Assembly: GCF_025154075.1 (NCBI RefSeq) | Contig: NZ_JAOAMU010000001.1 | Span: 1 to 64,000 of the forward strand | Direction of reading: 5' to 3' | Source of the DNA: Chryseobacterium herbae | GTDB lineage: Bacteria > Bacteroidota > Bacteroidia > Flavobacteriales > Weeksellaceae | Length of the DNA stretch: 64,000 bases | Shown: positions 18,198-27,191 of the stretch, in pieces | How the letters are laid out: each line of letters begins with the position of its first letter | Numbering within the stretch: position 1 is the stretch's first letter | The notes under the pieces: generated by a model | What the model saw: only the letters and a program-made list of their open reading frames with translations | The model's database searches: none | Told to the model about the DNA's origin: nothing | Program-made: the position numbers and the translations under genes

Positions 18198-18800
18198 ATG
18201 GACGAAAAACAGCCTTTACTGGTACATAAAATTTCAAAAGTCATCTCAGATTTTTTCAATCCGCTTGTTTCTTTATTTATTTTCTTTATCTATATGAGTC
18301 TAAGAGAATATTCATTAAAAGACTCTATTCTGTATTTTACCCCTATATTATTAATGATCATAGCACCTGTTGTTATTTGGTTGGTATGGAATGTAAAAAC
18401 CGGAAGGTATACGAATATGGATGTTTCAGACCGTGTACAAAGGAAAACGCTGTACATCTTCATCGCAGCGTGCGTCGTTGCCTATCTGATTTTCCACTAT
18501 TTCAGAAACGGATATATCGATCTTGTCATGCTTTTTATCCTGATTCTGATTTTCACCATGCAGATCAGCAATTTTTTTATTAAAAGCTCGATGCATACTG
18601 CTTTTAATGTATTTGTAGCCGCCTTGTTTTTCACCCTGAACTGGAAAGCCGGACTGATATGGCTGGGGATCGCTGCTTTAGTGGGACTAACAAGGATTAT
18701 TTTAAAAAGACATACGGTAAAGGAAGTATTTATGGGTGCCGGAATAGCATTTGTGGTATCTTTTATTTATCTTTATTGCAATATACAATTTCAACATTAA
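18198..18800 (+). CDS. PAP2-like integral membrane protein
   Basis: 200 residues from the ATG at 18198 (a TTG two codons earlier is not preferred). There are about six hydrophobic segments. Near the C-terminus, SSMHTAFN and TRIILKRHTVKE align with the PAP2 phosphatase motifs SGH and SRxxxxxHxxxD. The middle Gly is Met and the last Asp is Glu, so a classical lipid-phosphatase activity is uncertain. It is first in an operon with the BlaI-like regulator (9 bp) and the DUF4153 membrane protein. Confidence 0.6.
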   Translation: MDEKQPLLVHKISKVISDFFNPLVSLFIFFIYMSLREYSLKDSILYFTPILLMIIAPVVIWLVWNVKTGRYTNMDVSDRVQRKTLYIFIAACVVAYLIFHYFRNGYIDLVMLFILILIFTMQISNFFIKSSMHTAFNVFVAALFFTLNWKAGLIWLGIAALVGLTRIILKRHTVKEVFMGAGIAFVVSFIYLYCNIQFQH

Positions 18801-18809
18801 GAACATTCT

Positions 18810-19313
18810 ATGAAAATAAATCATCTTACCGCTGCTGAGGAGAATTTTATGAAGCTGTTTTGGAAGCTTGAATCTTTTTACCTTAAAGACATCATGGAGC
18901 AGCATCCTGAACCGAAGCCGCATCAGAACACCGTTTCCACGTACCTAAAAATACTGGTGGAAAAAGGCTATATCACGACTCAAAAAGAAGGAAGGATCTT
19001 TAAATATACGGTCGTAGTTCCGTCTGAGGAATACCGGAAATTCCTGTTAAAAGAGCTTTCCCATAATTTTTTTAATGATTCAGGAAAGGAAATTCTGGAG
19101 TTTTTATTTAACGAAAAATTAATATCCCAGAACGACCTTAAGAATTATTTTGACCCTAAAATAGAAATCGTTCCTTCAAAAATCGAAGAACCGAAATTTG
19201 AGTACGCAGAAGAAATCTTGAACCCTAAAAAAGTGAAAAAGGTAAAAGCAAAAGACAAAGACAGTAAGGATAATAAAGATAAGGACAAAAAGAAAAAGAA
19301 GAAAAAGGACTAG
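18810..19313 (+). CDS. BlaI/MecI/CopY family regulator with lysine-rich tail
   Basis: 167 residues. Residues 1-85 are a BlaI-type winged helix (LTAAEENFMKLFW; NTVSTYLKILVEKGYI; GRIFKYTVVV), followed by the dimerisation helices. Unlike typical BlaI proteins of about 120 residues, it has an extra tail from about 125 on that ends in roughly 30 residues dominated by Lys and Asp. Such repressors usually pair with a BlaR1-type M56 sensor; here the neighbours are a PAP2-like and a DUF4153 protein. The signal and targets are unknown. Confidence 0.8.
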   Translation: MKINHLTAAEENFMKLFWKLESFYLKDIMEQHPEPKPHQNTVSTYLKILVEKGYITTQKEGRIFKYTVVVPSEEYRKFLLKELSHNFFNDSGKEILEFLFNEKLISQNDLKNYFDPKIEIVPSKIEEPKFEYAEEILNPKKVKKVKAKDKDSKDNKDKDKKKKKKKD

Positions 19314-19331
19314 TCACAAAATACACATATC

Positions 19332-21122
19332 ATGAAAACGAAATTCCAGGAAATAACCGGAAAAGCGCAGGATGTCATCTTACGTTATCCGATGGTTTTA
19401 CTCATGGCTCTGCTTTCTTCAATCGGGGCTGTTCTGACCGTAAATAACAGGTACGACCGCGAATTTTTCTTTACCCATTCAAAATTCATTGCCTGCTGCT
19501 GTCTTGGAATTTCTTTAATGTTTGCTTTAAAAATCCTTTCACAAAGAATTGGAAAAAGATTGTTACTGGAAGTACTGGGAACCGCTTTTCTGATAGGCTT
19601 TTTTTTCATTCTGCCTCATAAAGAAAAAGACTTTACAGAAGTTCATGGCTTCATTATTGCCATTACGTTTCTTCTGTCTCATTTACTGGTTTCTTTTGCC
19701 GCATTTTTAGAAAAAAACAAAGAACTTAATTTCTGGCAGTACAATAAGAATCTTTTCGTGAATATCTTTCTGACAGCGGTATTCACTGGAGTACTAACAG
19801 GTGGTGTTGAGCTGGCAATTCTGGCTGTAGATAAATTATTTGATTTTAATTTCAATGACAACCTTTATATAGACACGTTTTACGTTTTAGCTATTTTCGG
19901 AAGCTGTTTTATCTTTCTGCTATTCAATGAGACGGGCTTAGGCTATCTTGAAAAGGACGGAACTTACCCCGTGATTTTAAAATTTTTCACCCAATTTGTT
20001 TTGATCCCTCTGCTTTTCATCTATCTGATCATTCTTTATATTTATTCATTTAAAATAATCATCAACTGGGAGCTTCCACGCGGCTGGGTTTCTTATCTGG
20101 TACTCGCCTATAGTATTGTTGGAATTCTTGCACTCCTACTCGTATATCCGCTTAAAGAAGAAAAGGCGAAATCATGGGTGAAAGTATTTTCAAAACTGTT
20201 TTACTACACCATTATTCCATTAATTGTCTTGTTATTTACGGCGATATTTACAAGAATCTTAGAATACGGCTATACAGAACCCAGATACTTTGTATTATTA
20301 CTGGCTTTATGGCTCCTGAGTGTAGTCGTTTATTTTATATGGAATAAAAAAGCAAGTATAAAATTCATTCCGATCAGTTTATTTGCATTTGGTGTTTTTT
20401 CCTTGATTTTTCCTTATCTGAATGCATTCAGCGTTGCAAAAAGAAGCCAGAAAAATGAATTGGTTGCGCTGCTGGAAAACAATAAACTTTTAGTGAATAA
20501 TAAGATCAATTTCGAGAAGAAAATTTCCGATATGCTGGTTGATGAAATTGCTGATAAATTTGGCTTTCTGGCGGAAAGAAAGCAGAAAGATTTCCTGCTT
20601 AATCTTGTGGATCCCGAGACAAAGAGCCTCTTAGCCAAGGATTTTGAAAGTCCTACTTCGTGGGGAATTAACAACAGTATCAGAAATGCATTTACGCATG
20701 TAGATAAAATTTCAGATATTTCAAAGTTCGAAAGACTTGTTTTGGAATCTGAAACGAAAGTCACTTCTATTCAAGGCTATCAATACTTAATCAATTTTAA
20801 CAGCTATAATCAGGAATCAAGCAATATCAATGGAGACACATTTCTGATAGATAACCAGAAAGAGACCAATAATTCACGTACTATAAAAGTGGTTCTCAAT
20901 TCTAAAGAAGCAATAGATTTCAGTTCAGCAATGAACACACTATTCGAAAAAAATAAAGGTAAAACGGAAACCGTACTACTGAAAGATATTTCTATGGAAA
21001 GTGATCTGGGTAAATACCATATCAAAATTATTTTCCCAAATATTTCAAGAGATAAAGCCCCTCACAGCAAACAATACAATATGTTCTATGAGGATGCAGT
21101 TATGCTAATCAAAGAGAAATAA
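19332..21122 (+). CDS. DUF4153 family polytopic membrane protein
   Basis: 596 residues. There are about eleven hydrophobic segments through residue 370, then a soluble region of about 220 residues with many charged residues. The N-terminal pattern (YPMVLLMALLSSIGAV) and overall shape match DUF4153 proteins, which are common in Bacteroidetes and of unknown role. It is last in the PAP2-like/BlaI-like operon, 18 bp after the regulator, and followed by a strong terminator. Confidence 0.75.
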   Translation: MKTKFQEITGKAQDVILRYPMVLLMALLSSIGAVLTVNNRYDREFFFTHSKFIACCCLGISLMFALKILSQRIGKRLLLEVLGTAFLIGFFFILPHKEKDFTEVHGFIIAITFLLSHLLVSFAAFLEKNKELNFWQYNKNLFVNIFLTAVFTGVLTGGVELAILAVDKLFDFNFNDNLYIDTFYVLAIFGSCFIFLLFNETGLGYLEKDGTYPVILKFFTQFVLIPLLFIYLIILYIYSFKIIINWELPRGWVSYLVLAYSIVGILALLLVYPLKEEKAKSWVKVFSKLFYYTIIPLIVLLFTAIFTRILEYGYTEPRYFVLLLALWLLSVVVYFIWNKKASIKFIPISLFAFGVFSLIFPYLNAFSVAKRSQKNELVALLENNKLLVNNKINFEKKISDMLVDEIADKFGFLAERKQKDFLLNLVDPETKSLLAKDFESPTSWGINNSIRNAFTHVDKISDISKFERLVLESETKVTSIQGYQYLINFNSYNQESSNINGDTFLIDNQKETNNSRTIKVVLNSKEAIDFSSAMNTLFEKNKGKTETVLLKDISMESDLGKYHIKIIFPNISRDKAPHSKQYNMFYEDAVMLIKEK

Positions 21123-21127
21123 ATATA

Positions 21128-21160
21128 AAGCCGTTTCATAGTTGTGAAACGGCTTTTTTG
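21128..21160 (+). terminator. Rho-independent terminator after the DUF4153 gene
   Basis: An 11-bp stem AAGCCGTTTCA (21128-21138) pairs with 21145-21155 and ends in a T run to 21159. Confidence 0.9.
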
Positions 21161-21249
21161 TTTTACCTCTATTTTTTCATCCTTTTTAACACGTTCGCTT
21201 AGTCAAATCAATCTTGATTGATTCCGTCTTTGCAATCCTTAAAGTATAC

Positions 21250-21457
21250 ATGGTTAATGTAAAATCTTTGCGTGAAAAAAACATTACTGTTAATGGATCA
21301 ATCTCAAAAGCCGAAGCAGATAAAGTTTATTTTTCTAACGCAAACCAAAATTATCCTATCGTTTATAAAGGGAAGCCAAGGTGGAATCAATTTCATTGAT
21401 TCTGAGGAAGGGAAATGGATATATAATGATGGTAAAAGATCTGCTCTATCTGTATAA
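21250..21457 (+). pseudogene. Frameshifted small ORF, unknown product
   Basis: From the ATG at 21250 the frame reads MVNVKSLREKNITVNG and continues to IVYKG near 21371. There the sense switches to the +1 frame, which reads SQGGINFIDSEEGKW and on to the stop at 21457. Removing one base of the GGGAAGCC stretch (about 21370-21377) joins them into about 68 residues. Either the gene is decayed or there is a sequencing indel. I do not recognise the product. A perfect AATCAATC/GATTGATT palindrome lies upstream at about 21205-21222. Confidence 0.35.
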
Positions 21458-21540
21458 TCCACGAGAGTAATTAATTTTTGTTTAGTCGATAAATTTCATA
21501 CATGATCCGAAATATTCCCAACTACTGATGCAAAAAAAAA

Positions 21541-21562
21541 TATCCCTTTCTAAAAAGGGATA
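21541..21562 (-). terminator. Second hairpin downstream of the RNA-binding protein gene
   Basis: Stem TATCCCTTT (21541-21549) pairs with AAAGGGATA (21554-21562). On the minus strand it is followed by nine T (21540-21532). It is a backup to the hairpin at 21573-21599. Confidence 0.65.
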
Positions 21563-21572
21563 AATAATGCAT

Positions 21573-21599
21573 AAAAAAAGCGGCTAAAAAGCCGCCTTA
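21573..21599 (-). terminator. Terminator of the RNA-binding protein gene
   Basis: Stem GCGGCT/AGCCGC (21580-21585 with 21590-21595) is followed by seven T on the minus strand, just past the stop at 21605. Confidence 0.75.
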
Positions 21600-21604
21600 T
21601 ATTT

Positions 21605-21973
21605 TTACCAACGATTTCCGCCGCCGTTACCACCACGGCTGTTTCCACCACCGTAGCCGCTACCGCCGCCTCTATTGTTGTTTCCTCCGTAACCACCTCC
21701 TCTGTTGTTGTCAAAGCTTCTTCTTGGCTTTTCTTCTCTTGGCTTAGCTTCAGATACGTTCAACTCTTTTCCGTTGAATTCTTTCTGGTTAAGAGCTTCG
21801 ATAGCTTGCTTTCCTTCTTCATCACCCATTTCTACAAAACCGAAACCTCTTGAACGGCCAGTTTCTCTGTCTGTAACGATTTTAGCTGATGATACATCAC
21901 CAAATTCTGCGAATAGATCGTGCAACTCATATTCTTTAGTTGCGTAATTGATGTTTGAAACAAAAATGTTCAT
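21605..21973 (-). CDS. RRM RNA-binding protein with Gly/Asn/Arg-rich tail
   Basis: 122 residues. Residues 1-80 form one RNA recognition motif: RNP2 is IFVSNI, and RNP1 is RGFGFVEM (about 43-50). The remaining 40 residues are a low-complexity G/N/R tail with RGGG-type repeats. Such small proteins are abundant in Bacteroidetes and are thought to act in RNA folding or mRNA control, roles often filled by cold-shock or Hfq-like proteins elsewhere. The 5' leader is about 70 nt if the -10 box at 22053-22060 is used. Two terminators follow. Confidence 0.92.
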   Translation of the reverse strand: MNIFVSNINYATKEYELHDLFAEFGDVSSAKIVTDRETGRSRGFGFVEMGDEEGKQAIEALNQKEFNGKELNVSEAKPREEKPRRSFDNNRGGGYGGNNNRGGGSGYGGGNSRGGNGGGNRW

Positions 21974-22282
21974 TTTAAATAAAAATTAAAAATTAATAAA
22001 AATTTGATATATAAGAGAAAAACAACATAAATTAATGAACAAATATTGATTCCAAATATAAACGTATGCAAGATACAATTAATAAATTAAAATCAAAGTT
22101 TTTTTTTAAGTATTTACCATGCTCTATTGAAATTATACGTTAATTTTATTTTTTATCATCAATTAAGTATTGTTATTCAATAAATTTTTACCGAAATTCG
22201 CTTAAAGTTAAAGTTAGTTAACATAATAAAAAACAGTTCAGGAATCCTGCCGGAACAGCAAATATAACCCAATATAATCACT
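21974..22282. other. Intergenic region upstream of the RRM gene
   Basis: 309 very AT-rich bases. It holds the TATATTTG box at 22053-22060 and a second minus-strand TATATTTG at 22259-22266 whose target is unclear. No gene or stable fold was seen. Confidence 0.5.
22053..22060 (-). promoter_or_regulatory. TAnnTTTG -10 box for the RRM gene
   Basis: TATATTTG on the minus strand, 79 bp before the ATG at 21973. A TTG lies 15 bp further upstream (22076-22078). The implied leader is about 70 nt. Confidence 0.5.
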
Positions 22283-22486
22283 ATGTCTATTATAATAAAC
22301 CTTGATGTGATGATGGCCAAGAGGAAAATGTCACTGAATGAGCTTTCAGAAAGGATAAATCTCACCCTGTCCAATATCTCAAATCTAAAGACAGGAAAAG
22401 CCAAAGCCATCCGCTTCAGCACCCTGGATTCCATATGCAAAGCCCTGGACTGCCAGCCCGGAGATATTCTGGAGTTCCGGGAATAA
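22283..22486 (+). CDS. Small XRE/Cro-type HTH regulator
   Basis: 67 residues, almost entirely one helix-turn-helix: VMMAKRKMSLNELSERIN, NISNLKTGKAKAIRFSTL, and ICKALDCQPGDILEF. The KALDCQPGDILE ending is characteristic of YozG-like small Cro/CI regulators. No partner gene is adjacent, so it is probably a stand-alone regulator; the next gene is an unrelated DUF6157 protein 55 bp away. Confidence 0.85.
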   Translation: MSIIINLDVMMAKRKMSLNELSERINLTLSNISNLKTGKAKAIRFSTLDSICKALDCQPGDILEFRE

Positions 22487-22504
22487 TCCATACTGAACAT
22501 TAAA

Positions 22505-22512
22505 TAAATTTG
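22505..22512 (+). promoter_or_regulatory. TAnnTTTG -10 box for the DUF6157 gene
   Basis: TAAATTTG, 29 bp before the ATG at 22542. Confidence 0.5.
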
Positions 22513-22541
22513 TATCCCTAATCTCTATACCTAATATATAT

Positions 22542-22952
22542 ATGATGCACACCACCAATTACACCAATACTTTTATTGAAATCGCCGACGATTGCCCCGT
22601 CTCAAAGGCTGAAACACCTCCCGAAAAGAAAATAAAGACGTTGGCCAGTCTTCAATATGAGCAAATTGTAAAAGAGCCTTACCGGTATTCTTCTGATGAT
22701 ATTGTTTTTGAATGCTATGCTGTAAAAAATGATATTTCTGACAGTGAAAAGTCACAGGCAAGAATTGATTTCTTTTCTAAAGGTCAACCTTGCCTCAGAT
22801 CCTCCCCTTTGGCCAAACGTTACGGATTCGGAATCCATCATAATGAAGATAGCAAAGTCGCCATTTTTCCGGTTGAAAGTGACGAATATCAAAAGTTTTT
22901 ACATGATAGCACCATCAAAAAGGTAAAAGCCATGCGCTCCAAGAAAATATGA
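22542..22952 (+). CDS. DUF6157 family protein
   Basis: 136 residues; a second ATG is the next codon. The start (TTNYTNTFIEIADDCP), the middle (LQYEQIVKEPYRYSSDDIVFE) and the block FSKGQPCLRSSPLAKRYGFGIH match the DUF6157 family, whose biochemical role is unknown. No signal peptide or membrane segment is visible, so it is cytoplasmic. It has its own -10 box. Confidence 0.8.
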   Translation: MMHTTNYTNTFIEIADDCPVSKAETPPEKKIKTLASLQYEQIVKEPYRYSSDDIVFECYAVKNDISDSEKSQARIDFFSKGQPCLRSSPLAKRYGFGIHHNEDSKVAIFPVESDEYQKFLHDSTIKKVKAMRSKKI

Positions 22953-22997
22953 TTGAGAAAATGAATCATTTCCTTCAGATCAGTAAATACAGTTTCC

Positions 22998-23028
22998 TTG
23001 ATAAACCCAGTTTTTAACACTAAATTTG
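22998..23028 (+). promoter_or_regulatory. TTG-N20-TAAATTTG promoter
   Basis: TTG at 22998-23000 and TAAATTTG at 23021-23028, 19 bp before the thioesterase ATG. It likely also serves the coupled HMA-AraC gene. Confidence 0.6.
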
Positions 23029-23047
23029 TGAAGCAAATTATTAAAAG

Positions 23048-23440
23048 ATGAACTACCATACCAGAAAATGGGTAAAACCCGAAGACCTGAACCCGAATCA
23101 TTCTCTTTTTGGAGGAAGACTTTTACAGTGGATTGACGAAGAAGCCGCATTGTATGCCATTATTCAATTGGAAAATACAAAAGTAGTGACGAAATTTATT
23201 TCAGAGATCAATTTTGTAAGCTCTGCCAAACAGGGAGACATTATAGAAATAGGGATTGAAGCTACACACTTCGGTTCTTCTTCCGTAACCTTAAAATGTG
23301 ATGTAAGAAATAAAATGACCCACCAGACCATTATCACAGTAGACAAAATTGTAATGGTGAACCTGGACAGTGAAGGAAATCCTGCACCGCACGGAAAAAC
23401 ACAGATCGAATTCGTAAAAGACAGATTGAGCAAACCATGA
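23048..23440 (+). CDS. Acyl-CoA thioesterase, hotdog fold (YciA/BACH-like)
   Basis: 130 residues, a single hotdog domain. NHSLFGGRLLQWIDEEAALYA carries the helix with the catalytic acidic residue (Asp in WIDEEA), and VDKIVMVNLDSEGNPAPH gives the C-terminal strand. Family members hydrolyse acyl-CoA esters. Its stop overlaps the start of the HMA-AraC gene by four bases (ATGA), so the two are co-translated, although no metabolic link to copper is apparent. Confidence 0.85.
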   Translation: MNYHTRKWVKPEDLNPNHSLFGGRLLQWIDEEAALYAIIQLENTKVVTKFISEINFVSSAKQGDIIEIGIEATHFGSSSVTLKCDVRNKMTHQTIITVDKIVMVNLDSEGNPAPHGKTQIEFVKDRLSKP

Positions 23441-23997
23441 AAATTTTCATTAAAAACATGGTGTGCAACCGCTGCATTTCCGCGGTAGAAAAAATATTCA
23501 GTGAAGCAGATGTGAACCTACATTCCATCACATTGGGAGAAGTAGAGACTGAAACGGATATTCCTGCGGAAAAAATGCTGGCTCTAGAAAAAAAGCTTCT
23601 CGAAACGGGTTTTGAAAGGATTATGGATTCTGCCCATCAATTGGTTGATAAGATCAAAAACAGGATCATTCTCAAAATCAGTGAACTGGATATTGATGAA
23701 GATTTTCTTCTTTCGGATTTTTTAAGTTCAAAGATTCATAAGGACTACAGCTCCCTTTCCAAAACCTTTTCCCAAAACGAAAATATTACCCTGGAACAGT
23801 TCTTTATCCTTCATAAAATTGAAAAGGTAAAAGAACTGCTTCTTTATAATGAATTTACCCTTACCGAAATTGCCGGAAAGCTTGGCTATAAAAGTGTTCA
23901 GCACCTTTCTTCCCAATTCCGGAATATTACAGGTTTTACTCCTACAGAATTCAAAAAACTGAAGGATCATCAAAGGAAGACTCTGGACAGCTTCTGA
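23437..23997 (+). CDS. AraC-type regulator with N-terminal HMA-like metal-binding domain
   Basis: 186 residues. The N-terminus is heavy-metal-associated-like: MKIFIKNMVCNRC, with C10 and C13 in the copper-binding CxxC pattern, within a beta-alpha-beta segment of about 65 residues. The C-terminal half is an AraC HTH: TLEQFFILHKIEKVKELL, TLTEIAGKLGYKSVQHLSSQFR, and TGFTPTEFKKL. Fusing the metal sensor and HTH into one chain, just upstream of copA (325 bp), suggests a copper-responsive activator; that function is inferred. Confidence 0.85.
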   Translation: MKIFIKNMVCNRCISAVEKIFSEADVNLHSITLGEVETETDIPAEKMLALEKKLLETGFERIMDSAHQLVDKIKNRIILKISELDIDEDFLLSDFLSSKIHKDYSSLSKTFSQNENITLEQFFILHKIEKVKELLLYNEFTLTEIAGKLGYKSVQHLSSQFRNITGFTPTEFKKLKDHQRKTLDSF

Positions 23998-24213
23998 GTT
24001 GGAGGGTTTGAGTGTCTTAGGGTTTGAGTGTCGGAGTGTGGGAGAGTTTGTGCGTAAGCGTGTTTTAAATCACACTACTCAATTACTACAATATCAGACA
24101 TTCTTAAACCCTCACCCGAAACTCGTACCCTGAAACTCGCACCCCGCTTCCCGAAACTCTAAAACTCTCCAACACTCCCACACTCCGACACTCAAACCCT
24201 CCCACACTCCAAC
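23998..24213. repeat. Intergenic inverted repeat between HMA-AraC and copA
   Basis: The left arm (24002-24044) is built from GGGTTTGAGTGTC-type units and the right arm (24175-24201) is its reverse complement. A perfect 25-bp match joins 24020-24044 with 24175-24199, and a 15-bp match joins 24002-24016 with 24187-24201. Between them lie CCGAAACTC-type units like those near 51690. It could fold into a long stem upstream of copA; more likely it is a dispersed intergenic element. No gene is seen in it. Confidence 0.8.
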
Positions 24214-24321
24214 TCTAAAACGCTCAATCCCAGTCACGGCAAAATTCTATAACTATTATCCTTAAATTTATAACAGCCTTAGCCATTCATTTTGGACATT
24301 TGTACTATAAATTCAAGGATC

Positions 24322-27186
24322 ATGAACAGACACTATACTATACTCGGAATGACGTGCTCCGGTTGTCAGAAAAAAATTTCTGAAAAACTCAACAGTGTTG
24401 AGGGAGTAACGGCCGATGTCAATCTGGAAACCCATACGGCAACCATCACTTCCGATAAGGAAATCGAAATTTCAGTTTTAAATAATGCTTTAGGAGATAA
24501 ATACAGACTTGAAGACCCTAAGAAACCTGAAATTACATTTGTAAAGCCTCAGGACAGGGTTTCACCATCTTCGGTCTATTACTGCCCGATGGAATGTGAA
24601 GGTGACAAAGTATATTTCAAACAAGGCGAAAGATGTCCGGACTGTAAAATGTATCTGGTTCCCATCGAGGAAAAACATGCTAAGGACCCCAATCATAAAC
24701 CAACCTATTCTTCAACTTATCTTCCGGAAAACTTCAAAGACAACGTAGGAAAACACTATTGCCCGATGTTCTGCGAAGGCGATAAAGTGTATGATGAAAA
24801 AGGCGACTGTCCGGTTTGTCATATGCATCTGGAAGACATCACAGAAGATCTGGCCAAAAATGCGGCTTCTCATAATCACCAGCACGCTCATTCCCATCAT
24901 AATCATCACGACCACAGCCATCATCATGAAGCACCGAAAGTTACTGATGATATGGCTGGAAAGTATTATTGTCCTATGTATTGTGAAGGTGACAAAACCT
25001 ATGATTCCAACGTAGGATGTCCTGTCTGCGGAATGGATTTGGTAAAATATCCTGAAAAGAAAACCGCAAAATATACCTGTCCCATGCACCCGGAGATCAT
25101 TCGTGACGAGCCTGGTGACTGCCCGATCTGCGGAATGGATCTGGTAAGAATGCCCGACAATGAAGGTGATGAAGAGGATGAAACTTATAATATTTTAAAA
25201 AAGAAATTCTTCATTTCTCTGGCCTTTACCGTTCCTGTTTTTATTCTTTCGATGGGTGGAATGTTTATTAATTTTCCTTTTTCTCGTAAAATACAGGGAT
25301 TCATAGAGCTTGCCCTTACGCTTCCTGTTCTTTTTTATTCAGGATGGTTTATTCTGAAAAGAGGTTGGGTTTCATTCAAAACCTGGAATTTAAATATGTT
25401 CAGTCTGATTGCTTTGGGCGTTGCTGCAGCATTTATCTTCAGTATCGTGGCATTAGCATTTCCGGATATTATTCCTCACGAAATCAGAGGGCACAATCAT
25501 GAAATTCCACTTTATTTTGAGGCAGTCTGTGTGATTTTGACCCTTGTAATCTTGGGACAATTAATGGAAGCTGCAGCCCATAAAAAAACAGGAAATGCGA
25601 TCAAGGAACTCATGAATCTTTCTCCGGACGAAGCCAATCTTATCGTGAACGGAGAAGAAAAAAGAGTATTGCTTTCTCAGGTGAAAATCGGAGATTTTTT
25701 AAAAGTAAAACCGGGTGAAAAAATCCCTGTTGATGGGAAGATCACTGAAGGAGCTTCTTTAGTAGATGAAAGCATGATCACCGGAGAACCCATGCCTGTA
25801 GAGAAAAGTATTGATGACAGGGTTTCTTCAGGAACGATCAATGGGAATAAAGTATTCATCATGAAAGCCGAAAAAGTAGGCGATGAAACTCTTCTTTCCC
25901 AGATCATCAAAATGGTAAATGAAGCCAGCCGAAGCAGAGCACCTATCCAGAAACTGACCGACAAGGTTTCCAAAGTTTTTGTTCCGGTTGTGATTCTGAT
26001 TGCGGTTCTGACGTTTGTTCTATGGCAATTTTTCGGACCGGAAGGAAAGAGAAGTTTATTTGCGTTCGTGAATGCTGTTGCAGTTTTAATTGTAGCGTGT
26101 CCTTGTGCACTTGGATTAGCCACACCAATGTCTCTGATGGTAGGAATCGGGAAAGGAGCCAAAAGCGGCATCCTGATCAAAAACGCAGAAGCCTTGGAAC
26201 AAATGCATAAAGTAAATGTTCTGATCACTGATAAAACGGGAACATTAACAGAAGGAAAACCGTCTGTAGAATATATCGAAACTTCAGGAAACGGAGACAA
26301 AAATGAAATTTTAAAACTAGCCTTTTCTCTTAATCAAAATTCGGAACACCCGTTGTCCAATGCGGTGATCAAAAAAGCAAAAGAAGAAAATTTAACGGCT
26401 GAAAAGGTAGATCAGTTTGAAAATATCTCAGGAAAAGGAGTTCAGGGAAATATCAATGGAAAAACGGTCTATTTAGGAAACGAAAGCCTTCTGATCTCAA
26501 GCAACCTTTCCATTCCGCAGGAATTAAAACAGAAAGCGGTAGAAGTACAGTCGAAGGCACATACCATCTCTTATATCGCTCAGGATAAAAATGTATTAGG
26601 CTTCATCAGCTTTACCGATAAAATTAAAGAGACTTCCAAAAAAGCAGTTCAGCGCCTGATGAATGAGGGAATTGATGTCATTATGATGACCGGAGACAAT
26701 GAACACACAGCTAAAGCAGTTGCCGAAGAATTAGGAATTAAACATTATAAAGCAGGCTGCCTTCCGGAAGACAAATTGAATGAGGTTAAGAAACTACAGC
26801 AGCAAGGAAAAATCGTAGCGATGACCGGCGACGGAATCAATGACTCCCCTGCTCTGGCTCAATCTAATGTAGGAATTGCGATGGGAACCGGAACTGATGT
26901 TGCCATGGAAAGTGCAGAGATCACGTTATTGAAAGGAGATATTTTAGGAGTCGCAAAAGCAAAACTCTTAAGTGAAAAACTTCTTAAAAACATCAAGGAA
27001 AACCTGTTTTTTGCATTCATCTATAATGTATTGGGTATTCCGGTAGCGGCAGGATTATTGTATCCTTTCTTTGGAATACTGTTATCACCCATGATCGCAG
27101 CCGCCGCAATGAGTGTCAGTTCACTATCTGTTATTCTGAATTCACTGCGCTTAAATTCTGTAGATCTGGATGCGGATGTAAAATAG
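24322..27186 (+). CDS. copA: CopA-type heavy-metal P1B ATPase with four HMBD repeats
   Basis: 954 residues from the ATG at 24322 (an upstream TTG is not preferred). In order: an HMA domain (GMTCSGC, C12/C15); four heavy-metal-binding repeats of the YYCPM...CPxCxM type at about 86-115, 145-170, 215-243 and 250-277; a His-rich run (184-202, twelve His); six to eight membrane helices with the CPC motif in [12 protein letters not shown]; the phosphorylation motif [26 protein letters not shown]; and [12 protein letters not shown]. These are P1B-1 copper-export features. The repeated N-terminal modules are unusual. It probably forms an operon with the following DUF72 gene (5-bp gap) and lies downstream of the HMA-AraC gene. 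Confidence 0.93.
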   Translation: MNRHYTILGMTCSGCQKKISEKLNSVEGVTADVNLETHTATITSDKEIEISVLNNALGDKYRLEDPKKPEITFVKPQDRVSPSSVYYCPMECEGDKVYFKQGERCPDCKMYLVPIEEKHAKDPNHKPTYSSTYLPENFKDNVGKHYCPMFCEGDKVYDEKGDCPVCHMHLEDITEDLAKNAASHNHQHAHSHHNHHDHSHHHEAPKVTDDMAGKYYCPMYCEGDKTYDSNVGCPVCGMDLVKYPEKKTAKYTCPMHPEIIRDEPGDCPICGMDLVRMPDNEGDEEDETYNILKKKFFISLAFTVPVFILSMGGMFINFPFSRKIQGFIELALTLPVLFYSGWFILKRGWVSFKTWNLNMFSLIALGVAAAFIFSIVALAFPDIIPHEIRGHNHEIPLYFEAVCVILTLVILGQLMEAAAHKKTGNAIKELMNLSPDEANLIVNGEEKRVLLSQVKIGDFLKVKPGEKIPVDGKITEGASLVDESMITGEPMPVEKSIDDRVSSGTINGNKVFIMKAEKVGDETLLSQIIKMVNEASRSRAPIQKLTDKVSKVFVPVVILIAVLTFVLWQFFGPEGKRSLFAFVNAVAVLIVACPCALGLATPMSLMVGIGKGAKSGILIKNAEALEQMHKVNVLITDKTGTLTEGKPSVEYIETSGNGDKNEILKLAFSLNQNSEHPLSNAVIKKAKEENLTAEKVDQFENISGKGVQGNINGKTVYLGNESLLISSNLSIPQELKQKAVEVQSKAHTISYIAQDKNVLGFISFTDKIKETSKKAVQRLMNEGIDVIMMTGDNEHTAKAVAEELGIKHYKAGCLPEDKLNEVKKLQQQGKIVAMTGDGINDSPALAQSNVGIAMGTGTDVAMESAEITLLKGDILGVAKAKLLSEKLLKNIKENLFFAFIYNVLGIPVAAGLLYPFFGILLSPMIAAAAMSVSSLSVILNSLRLNSVDLDADVK

Positions 27187-27191
27187 AAAAC

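Noticed and set aside
25677..26300. Antisense ORF in copA
   Set aside because: Shadow of the ATPase P-domain region, with no independent signal.
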